DNA of 64,000 nucleotides from Nitrospira sp. (GTDB taxonomy: Bacteria > Nitrospirota > Nitrospiria > Nitrospirales > Nitrospiraceae): assembly GCA_024760525.1 (NCBI GenBank), contig CP060499.1, positions 2,356,001 to 2,420,000 on the forward strand, written 5' to 3'. A model generated the notes under the pieces. That model saw only the letters and a list, made by a program, of their open reading frames with translations. It ran no database searches and was not told the origin of the DNA. Within the stretch, counting starts at the first letter, position 1; every line of letters starts with the position of its first letter. Both the position numbers and the translations under genes were made by a program. This document shows, piece by piece, positions 8,306 to 16,395 of this stretch.

Positions 8306-8611
8306 CTAGGCTTGGGGAGGGTGAAAGACCGACGTCACAAAGACAGGTAAATTGATCGAGGCCTGTACATCAGTATGTGGACCCCGCACGTGTGCAGCTC
8401 TAGGTCTGGGCACCGTCGGCGGAAAAGAAAAATCTTCAGATACGGACTCCAGAAATACGTCGGACGATGGTGTCATCAGGCTGAATAACGTGACCGGCAT
8501 CCCGAGCATCTGGGCCAACACACAGATACACAGAAAGAGGACCACACATCCCGAACCCATCATCCGATGCGCAGCTTTCATTGGATTCCCAGTATTCATA
8601 GCTTCGAACAT
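8306..8611 (-). CDS. Small single-span membrane protein, paralogue of the gene at 7473-7769
   Basis: 101 residues from the ATG at 8611 (an adjacent GTG and a downstream ATG at 8599 are alternatives; none has a good ribosome binding site). One hydrophobic helix with LCICVLAQMLGMPVTLF, then LESVSEDFSFPPTVPRP, then a C-terminal VTSVFHPPQA. These blocks match the second copy at 7473-7769. Function unknown. Together with the neighbouring secreted protein and lipoproteins it forms an accessory island on one strand. Confidence 0.6.
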   Translation of the reverse strand: MFEAMNTGNPMKAAHRMMGSGCVVLFLCICVLAQMLGMPVTLFSLMTPSSDVFLESVSEDFSFPPTVPRPRAAHVRGPHTDVQASINLPVFVTSVFHPPQA

Positions 8612-8767
8612 CACAATTTCACTATACCGCGACTTCTAGAAGGACGCAAGGTGACGGCATGACTTGCTATGCTCAATGCGGCCATACCGCGTATCCTATT
8701 CGCCCAGGCTGTCTTTATTTGTCCACCATCAAAGAGAAGAGTGTCCCTGAATCTCTGGTGAAACAAT

Positions 8768-9127
8768 TCAGGTCATTCGTCGATCAGACCAAGCATAGGC
8801 CGCACCAAAACAGAGACCGGCCACCGCCGCCTGGATGAATGCGTCTTCCGCATGAATGGCAATAGACCACCAAAGAATGGCAGCGATGAGACCTGCTGCT
8901 CCTCCGAGAAGAATCTTGCCGCCAGCAAGTCTGAGCCAATCCGTGAACACTACCCAAGTGGTCATATACACCGCCCCGGCGGCAATCGCTGCCCAAAGAT
9001 GCATGAGATCACGTTTAAAAAACCAAACTTGGATCGCTCCCGCGATCGCGCCGAGAATGATGCCTGTAATCGCTTTTTTCACCAACACGGAATAGTGAAA
9101 CGTGATATCGGCCAATCCATCCCCCAC
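8768..9127 (-). CDS. Small integral membrane protein of unknown function
   Basis: 119 residues from a GTG start at 9127, with about four hydrophobic helices separated by short loops (IILGAIAGAIQVWF, LWAAIAAGAVYMTTWVVF, ILLGGAAGLIAAILWW, FIQAAVAGLCFGAAYAW). Glycine- and alanine-rich helices suggest a packed bundle. No family motif or ribosome binding site is evident, and the start could be a few codons further in (TTG at 9113). It is separated from its neighbours by about 50 and 150 bp. Confidence 0.6.
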   Translation of the reverse strand: MGDGLADITFHYSVLVKKAITGIILGAIAGAIQVWFFKRDLMHLWAAIAAGAVYMTTWVVFTDWLRLAGGKILLGGAAGLIAAILWWSIAIHAEDAFIQAAVAGLCFGAAYAWSDRRMT

Positions 9128-9180
9128 GCTAAAACGTAAAGGTCTGTGCTTCGGTTATCATGAAGATCGGCTTACCGGCT

Positions 9181-10536
9181 TCAGTCGGGCTGTGCGGCCG
9201 GCGGGCAAGTTGTTTGCCTTGTATCGCGCCCGGGTCCTTCAGTGATTTCAATTCGGGCGACGCCTTTGACATTGGCGCAGCGATCGCCAAGCCCCGGTGT
9301 CACGAGCCGAAACGGGCCGCCCTTGGCTTCCGGTAAGGCTGTTCCATCCAGTTCATACACCAACACCCCATATTCCTTTGCCTGCTGTAGTGTGAGACAG
9401 GCCGAGTACGTCCCGTCCGCTGCATGAAACGCCACGTGATCTGCCCCGATGGACAACGCCGGAATATCCAGCAGCCCGCTCAAACGGATCCCCCGACCCT
9501 TCATACCCGGCATGACCGTCGACATATCCACGTGATGCTCGGCCGATAATGAAGCCATCGTCGCATGATCGAAGGATAGCGGCTGCACAACAGCCCCATC
9601 GATGGTCACGATGCCGGTACCGGTCCGATCCTTGTCGGTCATCGCTTGGATCATTGCCGTGAGCGCCTCATTCACGGGAACCGGAATGCCGAGCTTGCGC
9701 CCTTGCTCCACGATAAATCCGTTCAAATACTCAATCTCCGTCGGTCGCCCCGCTTTCCAATCGTCATACATGGAGGTATGGATGTCGCGAATCTCCTGTG
9801 AGGCCTTCACGACCCGTTCAGCCATGTCCGAGGGCAGGGGCACTTTGAGCGTCGCCGCAACGGCCGCCACTTCTCCGACGATCTGCCGGATGACGCCCAT
9901 CATCTCGGAATGGTCAAGCGCTTTGGCCACTCTGTCGTTCATCAGCACAGTCATGGGATTGAACACGCAATTCCAGCACATCTTCTCCCATTTGGCGCGG
10001 CGGATATCCTTCGACAACTGACAGGGAATGCCGGCTGATGCAAAAAGATCGCGGATTTTGAGAAGCCGACCGCTCTCATATCCCATCAGTTCGCCGATGG
10101 CCACCGCCCCTTTCTTATAGTGATCAATGACCCCAGGCGCGGAAATCTTCGAATAGATATAGGCCACTCCGCCGACGACGCCATCGCGATTGATTCGAGC
10201 AATGAGCCGGTCTTCGGTATCGACACCGTTCTGCAAGGTAAGAATCACCGTGTGTTCGGTGAGCGCAGGCGCAAGTTGCCCCATGACTTCATCAAGATCG
10301 TACGCTTTGACGCCGAGGATGATGAGATCGGGACGCGGCAGCTCCCGCACATCCGACGCCGCCTTCGGTCGGACCGTGAACGATCCATTCGTGCTCCGAA
10401 TCGTCAATCCGTTTTGGCGGACGGCTGTGAGCGTGTTTGGCCGGAGAAGGAATGCGACATCCGGATTGTTCTTGGCCAAGTGGGCTCCAAAAAACCCTCC
10501 CACGGACCCGGCTCCGACGATCAAGATCTGTTTCAT
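9181..10536 (-). CDS. Ketopantoate reductase (PanE/ApbA family) with C-terminal molybdopterin-oxidoreductase-like domain
   Basis: 451 residues, about 150 longer than ordinary PanE. Residues 1 to about 300 carry the NADPH fold (GAGSVGGFFGAHLAK), the nucleotide-binding continuation LQNGVDTED and the C-terminal family motifs KWEKMCWNCVFNPMTVL and PTEIEYLNGFIVEQG. PanE reduces 2-dehydropantoate for pantothenate and CoA. Residues about 310-435 resemble the sulfite-oxidase-type Moco domain (COG2041): GIRLSGLL, HVAFHAADGTYSACLTLQQA, LVYELDGTALPEAKGGPFRLVTPG and a terminal RIEI. The N-terminal region that carries the molybdenum Cys is absent, so cofactor binding is doubtful. The fusion is unusual, and the physiological substrate is uncertain. 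Confidence 0.85.
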   Translation of the reverse strand: MKQILIVGAGSVGGFFGAHLAKNNPDVAFLLRPNTLTAVRQNGLTIRSTNGSFTVRPKAASDVRELPRPDLIILGVKAYDLDEVMGQLAPALTEHTVILTLQNGVDTEDRLIARINRDGVVGGVAYIYSKISAPGVIDHYKKGAVAIGELMGYESGRLLKIRDLFASAGIPCQLSKDIRRAKWEKMCWNCVFNPMTVLMNDRVAKALDHSEMMGVIRQIVGEVAAVAATLKVPLPSDMAERVVKASQEIRDIHTSMYDDWKAGRPTEIEYLNGFIVEQGRKLGIPVPVNEALTAMIQAMTDKDRTGTGIVTIDGAVVQPLSFDHATMASLSAEHHVDMSTVMPGMKGRGIRLSGLLDIPALSIGADHVAFHAADGTYSACLTLQQAKEYGVLVYELDGTALPEAKGGPFRLVTPGLGDRCANVKGVARIEITEGPGRDTRQTTCPPAAQPD

Positions 10537-10627
10537 TGGCGATCCTCATTCCATTGCATATCAAGCGGGCGTACTATAGCATGCCGCTCCACAGCGACAC
10601 AGTAACCTTATCCCTCCGTTGACATGT

Positions 10628-11362
10628 ATGTCTCGTGGATCGAATCTCACACTCTTGAAGGAACAGCTTTCCTCCGCCGCATCGATTACTGTGTTGACCG
10701 GCGCGGGCATTTCCGCTGATAGCGGTGTGCCGACCTTTCGCGGCACGGACGGCTTGTGGCGCAACTTTCGAGCCGAGGATCTCGCAACACCGGAAGCTTT
10801 TGAGCGTGATCCCCGACTCGTCTGGGAGTGGTACAACTGGCGACGCGAACTGGTCGCCGCAAAACTGCCGAATGCGGCTCACAACGCAGTCGTTGAGCTC
10901 GAGCGGCGCTGCTCGGACTTTTGGCTGATCACTCAGAACGTGGACGGGTTGCATCGGGACGCGGGCTCACAGAAACTCACCGAGATTCATGGCAACATCT
11001 GGAAAGTTCGTTGCACAGATTGCGGCGCGGTGGACGACAACCGCGACGTGCCCATTGCCATTTTGCCTACGTGTCGGCGTTGCGGGTCGTTGCTCCGCCC
11101 ACACATCGTCTGGTTCGGCGAATCCCTGCTTGCCGCGGACATCGAGCAATGCTCTACGGTGCTCCGAAACTGCGATGTCTTGCTCGTCATTGGGACGTCT
11201 GGAGTAGTCTATCCTGCGGCAGGATTCGCCTCGATCGCGAAACAGGCCGGCGCGTTCGTCGCCGAAATCAATCTCGATTCCACGCCACAATCAGCGCTGG
11301 TCGATCTGTCGCTGCACGGCCGCGCAAAAGAGATCATGCCGTTATTGCTCGAGCCGCTGTAA
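10628..11362 (+). CDS. cobB: NAD-dependent protein deacylase, sirtuin (CobB/SIRT5-like)
   Basis: 244 residues from the ATG at 10628; a TTG nine bases upstream is an alternative. The sirtuin set is complete: GAGIS (25-29), TQNVDGLH (102-109), catalytic His121, and a zinc ribbon of Cys129, Cys132, Cys149 and Cys152. Tyr69 and Arg72 form the Y-x-x-R pair that marks class III sirtuins, which prefer succinyl or malonyl lysine, so desuccinylase activity is likely besides deacetylation. Its 3' end overlaps the convergent HAD gene by 21 bp. Confidence 0.93.
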   Translation: MSRGSNLTLLKEQLSSAASITVLTGAGISADSGVPTFRGTDGLWRNFRAEDLATPEAFERDPRLVWEWYNWRRELVAAKLPNAAHNAVVELERRCSDFWLITQNVDGLHRDAGSQKLTEIHGNIWKVRCTDCGAVDDNRDVPIAILPTCRRCGSLLRPHIVWFGESLLAADIEQCSTVLRNCDVLLVIGTSGVVYPAAGFASIAKQAGAFVAEINLDSTPQSALVDLSLHGRAKEIMPLLLEPL

Positions 11363-12067
11363 GAGTGGAAGTACTTCGTCCAGGCTCGTGATGGTCTGAA
11401 TATCCGGTTGCTGCTGCCTTCTTTCACGATCCAACAAGACGGCGTGTATCCCCGCTTTCCTCGCACCTTCCACATCGTCTCTGAGACTGTCCCCGACATG
11501 CAGAGCTTCATCAGGATCGGCTGCGTGTTTCTCCAGCGCGACGTGAAAGATTCGAGGAGCAGGTTTTGCCGCGTGAGTCAGGCTTGAAATCGTCACTGTG
11601 TCGAATGCCTCGGCAATCCCTAGTCCACGCATCACGGCAAATAGACGCGAATCAAAATTCGAGATGATTCCGATCTCCAGATCCAGCTCCTTGAGTTTCG
11701 CTAAGGTTGACGCTGTTTCCGGAAACAAGCACCAGGACCGGTGATCTTCAAACGCGCGAAAGACCTGATCGAAGAACTCGTCGAAGCGCTCGAACATCCC
11801 CACACGATAAAAGACGTTATGAACGATATCGAACCACCAGAGCCGTTCACTGTGTTTGATCTGTGCCGGGTCGGTGACGGCGAATACCGGCGGTGGGGCT
11901 TCGCGGAACGCTCGGCCAAACGCCTGTGTGATCGCCGCCGGGGAATCGGCTTTCTGGCGAAACCCAAACTCAACCGCGTGTCGGAGATAGATCTCCGCGA
12001 CAGACCCACGCACATGAAACAGTGTGTCGGCGGCATCAAAAAACACAACTCGTATCGAGCGGCTCAC
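11342..12067 (-). CDS. HAD-superfamily hydrolase (REG-2/HDHD3-like)
   Basis: 241 residues. Motif I FFDAADTLF carries the nucleophile Asp; the second position of the DxD is Ala, as in the REG-2/HDHD3 branch, which may alter phosphatase chemistry. Motif II is IISNFDS, motif III the Lys of KPAPRIFHVALE, and motif IV HVGDSLRDDVEGARKAG. An alpha-helical cap lies between motifs I and II. The start is a GTG at 12067; the nearest upstream ATG frame is closed by a stop. The substrate is unknown. It converges on and overlaps the sirtuin gene. Confidence 0.85.
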   Translation of the reverse strand: MSRSIRVVFFDAADTLFHVRGSVAEIYLRHAVEFGFRQKADSPAAITQAFGRAFREAPPPVFAVTDPAQIKHSERLWWFDIVHNVFYRVGMFERFDEFFDQVFRAFEDHRSWCLFPETASTLAKLKELDLEIGIISNFDSRLFAVMRGLGIAEAFDTVTISSLTHAAKPAPRIFHVALEKHAADPDEALHVGDSLRDDVEGARKAGIHAVLLDRERRQQQPDIQTITSLDEVLPLLQRLEQ

Positions 12068-12148
12068 AGTCGGTCTACCATGATCTCAGCCAGCACTCTC
12101 TTTCGTCCTGAAATACACCGTGAATACAAGTACATATCGAGCGTTTTC

Positions 12149-12177
12149 TTGACAAAGGATACCCCCCTTGCTAGCTT
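12149..12177 (+). promoter_or_regulatory. Sigma-70-type promoter for the response regulator gene
   Basis: TTGACA (12149-12154), a perfect -35 box, is followed after 17 bp by TAGCTT (12172-12177). The start codon at 12210 lies about 32 bp further on, after an AGGGGG ribosome binding site. Confidence 0.55.
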
Positions 12178-12209
12178 CGAAGAAACTAAAAAAGTAGGGG
12201 GAATGTGTC

Positions 12210-13361
12210 ATGCCTTCGCCGATCTTCGTTGTCGACAGCAGCCCCGCGGTCAGACGAATGGTGGAACAGATCTCAGCTCCGGAAGGGTTTGAGGTCGTTG
12301 GGTTTCACGACGGACCGGCTGCCCTCGAAGCGGCTCGGCGAAGCAGCCCTGTGCTTATCATCGCCGACTACCACCTCGACAACATGACATTTTCGGGGTT
12401 CTGCAAAGAGATCAATAAGCTCGACAATCTCACCGAAACGTTCCTTGTGTCGTTGATTAACCCGGCGGATCGTCCTGACGAAAATCATCTCCGTACCTTA
12501 GGGGTCAAGGCATTTCTCAAGAAACCATTTCAATCCGAAGACCTGCTCGAAGTCCTCAAATCTCTGCAGCAAAAACCGGTGGGTGCCTCCAACGGCAAAG
12601 GCCTCACACGGCGGGCCTGGCCTCCGACATCAACCTCGACCGACATCGATGACGAGGTCGCGAGCGACCATTTGACGGGTGACGACGGGCAGGAAGAACC
12701 TGTTCTGAACGAGCGGGCCGCCACACCGCTGGCATCAATGGCATCACCGGCTTCCCATGCCGGGCCGGAAGACGCGATGAAGGGTTTCTTCGATCAGCTC
12801 GTGCAATCGATGACCAAACGGAGCGAGCAGGCGCTTGCCGATCTGCTGCCCAAAATGATCGACGAGAAACTCGCAACCCATGTTCGGCCTATCGTACAGA
12901 AAGAGTTGCAGGCTCAGCTCGGAAACATTCTCTCTCAGGAATACCTCGCGACCCTTATTCAACCTCTCGTCTCTCAGGCATTGCCATCGCTCATTAGAAA
13001 AGAACTTGCGGCCAGCGAACCGATCATTCGGCAAGCCGTCTCCGATGTGGCCAAACCCTCCATCGGAGAAAGTGTCGATCGGCTGGTACGAGAAGAGGTC
13101 GAGTCCGGTGTCCGTCAGCACTTACCCGCCGTTGTGCAGGAACAGGTGGGAACGATCAATCAGCTGGTCAAGGATGAGCTTCGACAGGCAGTGGAGAAAC
13201 AGGCCCCATTGCTGGCTGACGACTTGGTGCGAGCCGCCGCCGAACAAACTGTCGAGCGGGCCGTTCAGCGAATCGTACCTGACATCGCCGAGCAGCACAT
13301 CAAGGCGGAACTCAAGCGTCTGATCGATACCGAAGAACCCTCACACCCGTCTAAGCGCTAG
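12210..13361 (+). CDS. Response regulator with long helical C-terminal tail
   Basis: 383 residues. Residues 1 to about 120 are a receiver domain with Asp53 (LIIADYHL) as phosphoacceptor and a KKPF lysine; the acidic pair is reduced to Asp9-Ser10. A low-complexity linker (about 125-185) leads to about 190 residues predicted almost entirely helical, built of repeated units such as HVRPIVQKEL, LIQPLVSQALPSLIRKEL and HLPAVVQEQV. There is no DNA-binding or enzymatic output domain, so it probably signals through protein contact or oligomerisation. A promoter and good ribosome binding site precede it. Partner kinase unknown. Confidence 0.82.
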   Translation: MPSPIFVVDSSPAVRRMVEQISAPEGFEVVGFHDGPAALEAARRSSPVLIIADYHLDNMTFSGFCKEINKLDNLTETFLVSLINPADRPDENHLRTLGVKAFLKKPFQSEDLLEVLKSLQQKPVGASNGKGLTRRAWPPTSTSTDIDDEVASDHLTGDDGQEEPVLNERAATPLASMASPASHAGPEDAMKGFFDQLVQSMTKRSEQALADLLPKMIDEKLATHVRPIVQKELQAQLGNILSQEYLATLIQPLVSQALPSLIRKELAASEPIIRQAVSDVAKPSIGESVDRLVREEVESGVRQHLPAVVQEQVGTINQLVKDELRQAVEKQAPLLADDLVRAAAEQTVERAVQRIVPDIAEQHIKAELKRLIDTEEPSHPSKR

Positions 13362-13470
13362 CTTTCTTGCCCCGCTTCCCTCGCCGAGCCTTGGCCAGGG
13401 ATTTCATCCGCTTGACGTTCTTTCGATGTTTCTTTCTCGTTTTCCGATCCTTCTCACGACCTCGTGCCAT
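13351..13470 (-). CDS. Very basic 39-residue protein
   Basis: ATG at 13470 has a strong GGGAGG ribosome binding site five bases upstream. The frame encodes 39 residues of which about half are Lys or Arg (begins MARGREKDRKTRKKHRK, ends GKRGKKASA) and ends at TAG 13351-13353, overlapping the convergent response regulator by 11 bp. The composition suggests nucleic-acid or ribosome binding, like small ribosomal proteins of the THX or bS22 kind, but I cannot assign it to either. It is followed upstream by valS in divergent orientation. Confidence 0.6.
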   Translation of the reverse strand: MARGREKDRKTRKKHRKNVKRMKSLAKARRGKRGKKASA

Positions 13471-13620
13471 GGTCCTCCCTACAGTAGTTGAATTGATCAC
13501 CAATCAGCGGGCGACTGTATAGCACATGCCTCCGCAGGTCACAAGCTGCGACTCGCGCCATTTTCTGTGTGAGACAGACATGCTAAGATGCCGACCTGAC
13601 GTTTGGACTCCGATGGAACG

Positions 13621-16392
13621 ATGACAATACGCCAACTCGACAAGACGTATGATCCGAAGGCCGTAGAAGACCGCTGGTCTCAGGAGTGGCTCACACACGG
13701 ATACTTCCACGCTGCGTTGGAACAACCGGGGCAGCCGTATTGCATCGTGATTCCTCCACCCAACGTCACCGGATCACTTCATGTCGGTCACGCGCTCAAC
13801 CATTCGCTGCAGGATATCCTGATCAGATGGCGGCGCATGCAGGGACAGAATACCCTCTGGCTTCCTGGAACCGATCACGCCGGTATTGCAACCCAGAATG
13901 TCGTGGAAAAACAGCTCGCAGCCGAAGGGCTGTCACGAGAAGCTCTGGGACGAGAACGGTTTATCGAACGAGTCTGGCAATGGAAGGCCACCTCCGGCGA
14001 CACCATTGTCAGACAGCAGAAACGACTCGGCGAATCCTGCGATTGGGCTCGTCAGCGCTTCACGATGGATGAAGGGCTCTCGAAGGCAGTCCTCGAAGTC
14101 TTTGTGCGTCTTTACGAGGATGGCTTGATCTATCGCGGCGAGCGCCTCATCAACTGGTGTCCTCGCTGCCTGACCGCGCTCTCGGATATTGAGGTCGAGC
14201 ATGAGGACGTCAAGGGCAGACTCTATTCGATCGAGTATCCGCTCGCCGATGATCCTGGTACCCGACTGACCGTCGCCACCACACGCCCGGAAACTCTGCT
14301 TGGCGACACGGCCGTCGCCGTTCATCCTGAAGACGACCGCTACAATCGCCTGATCGGCAGACAGATCAATCTGCCGCTCACCGGCAGGACGATTCCCGTC
14401 GTCGGCGATGCCATCCTCGTTGACCGCGAATTCGGCACCGGCGCCGTGAAAATTACGCCCGCTCACGACTTCAACGATTATGAAGCCGGCGAACGCCATC
14501 ACTTGCCGCGGCTTCCAATCCTCGATCATCAGGCGCTGCTCGATACCTCCGGAATGCAAAAGGCTGGCGTCGACCGCGCCGTCATCGACACCCTTCAGGG
14601 GCTCCCGGTCGCCAAAGCGCGCCACAAGGTTGCGGAGCTGCTCAAGGAGCGTGGGCTCCTTGCGAAGGTCGAAGACCATAAGCTATCGGTTGGGAAATGC
14701 TACCGCTGCAAGACGGTGGTGGAGCCTTATCTGTCGCCGCAGTGGTTCGTGAAGATCAAGCCGCTGGCCATCCCGGCGATCGATGCTGTCGAGACCGGTA
14801 AGATTCGGATCATCCCCGAAGGTTGGATCAACAACTATCTTGGCTGGATGCGAGACATCAAAGATTGGTGTATCTCACGGCAGATTTGGTGGGGACACCA
14901 GATTCCAGCTTGGTACTGCCTCGCCTGTAACGCACAGCATATCGCCCGCACCACCCATCCGAGCCCCCAGGCAGGCCAATCTATTTCGCGTACAACGATT
15001 CTGCCAAGCGCCACACCCATCGTCGCGAAGTCCGCACCGGCGCGATGTCCGGCCTGCGGAGGATCGGAGTTTCTCCGGGACCCCGATGTCTTGGATACGT
15101 GGTTCTCCTCCGGTCTTTGGCCCTTCTCCACACTCGGATGGCCCGAGCAGACGCCGGAACTCAAGACCTACTATCCGACCTCGACCCTGGTGACGAGTTT
15201 CGACATTCTGTTTTTCTGGGTCGCCCGCATGATCATGTTCGGACTCAAGTTCATGGGCGATGTCCCCTTCCGCGACGTCTATATTCATGCTCTGGTGCGC
15301 GACGCCGAAGGGCAGAAGATGAGTAAATCCAAAGGCAACGTCATCGATCCGTTGCATGTCATGGAGCAGTTCGGGACCGATGCGCTCCGATTCACCCTGG
15401 CTTCCATGGCCTCACCCGGCCGGGACATCAAACTCGCCGAAGAACGCATCGAGGGGTATCGCAATTTCGCCAATAAGATCTGGAACGCCGCACGGTTCGC
15501 CCACATGTATCTCGACGGCCCAAAGGCTTCCTGTTCGCCGACCGATCGTCCGTTTCCCGACCGCTGGATCGTCAGCCGTCTCAACCAGGCGATTCAAACC
15601 GTGACGTTCGAACTGGAGGCCTATCGATTCGATCGTGCGGCCAATGCCTTGTACCAATTCATTTGGCACGAATACTGTGATTGGTATCTCGAGCTCATAA
15701 AGCCGGTCCTGCAAGATCCCGCGCATCCGCTAGGTCCGGTGACCAGACAGACCCTGCAGGACACGCTCGACATTTGGCTTCGTCTGCTCCATCCCTTCAT
15801 GCCGTTCATCTCGGAAGAGATCTGGCAGACTCTTCCGCACAGCGGCGAGACGATCGTCACGCAACCCTACCCGACCGCTCGGGCGTCCCAACATGACGCA
15901 GCAGCCGAAGCCGCCTTCGGTCTGCTCGAACAGAGCATCGGTCTCATGCGCACCGCCCGTGTGCTCCTGAATTATCCACCGGGCAAAGAGGTGCGGTTCT
16001 TTGTGACGCATGAAGAAGCCGCCGCGCTCGCGACACTTGCTTCGCTGGAGCAAAACCTCGCGCATCTGGGCCGCGGCCAGGTCTCGCTCGCGCCAGCCTT
16101 GCAATGGCCGGCGTCAAAGGTGCTCCGGCTCGTCTCCGGCGGCATCACCGTGGGCGTGTCCGTCGAAGGCGACGTGGATCTCAAGAAAGCGCTCGACCGC
16201 CTCGTGAAACAAGTCGGTGAAGCCGACAAGGAAGCCCAGCGGTTGCAGAGCAAACTCAACAATACCGACTTCGTCTCCAAGGCTCCTCCTGATGTAATCG
16301 CCGATCACGAAGGTCGTCTACGCGCCCTCGCGCGGGATCGCACCATGTTGACCAGCAGTGAACAGCAATTGCGTCTCATGCTGGGGCAGTGA
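13621..16392 (+). CDS. valS: Valyl-tRNA synthetase
   Basis: 923 residues from the ATG at 13621 (a TTG six codons earlier is less likely). Class I aminoacyl-tRNA synthetase charging tRNA-Val. Signatures: PPPNVTGSLHVGH with HVGH at 54-57, the CP1 editing domain with TTRPETLLGDTAVAVHP, KMSKS at 566-570, the anticodon-binding domain, and a C-terminal coiled coil (LKKALDRLVKQVGEADKEAQRL) typical of ValS. Odd point: within the zinc-ribbon-like region (about 14920-15060) roughly 30 Ser/Thr/Pro-rich residues separate the two Cys pairs. It heads a tight run with nadC, birA and coaX. Confidence 0.97.
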   Translation: MTIRQLDKTYDPKAVEDRWSQEWLTHGYFHAALEQPGQPYCIVIPPPNVTGSLHVGHALNHSLQDILIRWRRMQGQNTLWLPGTDHAGIATQNVVEKQLAAEGLSREALGRERFIERVWQWKATSGDTIVRQQKRLGESCDWARQRFTMDEGLSKAVLEVFVRLYEDGLIYRGERLINWCPRCLTALSDIEVEHEDVKGRLYSIEYPLADDPGTRLTVATTRPETLLGDTAVAVHPEDDRYNRLIGRQINLPLTGRTIPVVGDAILVDREFGTGAVKITPAHDFNDYEAGERHHLPRLPILDHQALLDTSGMQKAGVDRAVIDTLQGLPVAKARHKVAELLKERGLLAKVEDHKLSVGKCYRCKTVVEPYLSPQWFVKIKPLAIPAIDAVETGKIRIIPEGWINNYLGWMRDIKDWCISRQIWWGHQIPAWYCLACNAQHIARTTHPSPQAGQSISRTTILPSATPIVAKSAPARCPACGGSEFLRDPDVLDTWFSSGLWPFSTLGWPEQTPELKTYYPTSTLVTSFDILFFWVARMIMFGLKFMGDVPFRDVYIHALVRDAEGQKMSKSKGNVIDPLHVMEQFGTDALRFTLASMASPGRDIKLAEERIEGYRNFANKIWNAARFAHMYLDGPKASCSPTDRPFPDRWIVSRLNQAIQTVTFELEAYRFDRAANALYQFIWHEYCDWYLELIKPVLQDPAHPLGPVTRQTLQDTLDIWLRLLHPFMPFISEEIWQTLPHSGETIVTQPYPTARASQHDAAAEAAFGLLEQSIGLMRTARVLLNYPPGKEVRFFVTHEEAAALATLASLEQNLAHLGRGQVSLAPALQWPASKVLRLVSGGITVGVSVEGDVDLKKALDRLVKQVGEADKEAQRLQSKLNNTDFVSKAPPDVIADHEGRLRALARDRTMLTSSEQQLRLMLGQ

Positions 16393-16395
16393 CCC

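Noticed and set aside
13933..14679. 248-codon minus-strand frame inside valS
   Set aside because: Fully within a conserved synthetase domain and without any family similarity; a shadow of valS.
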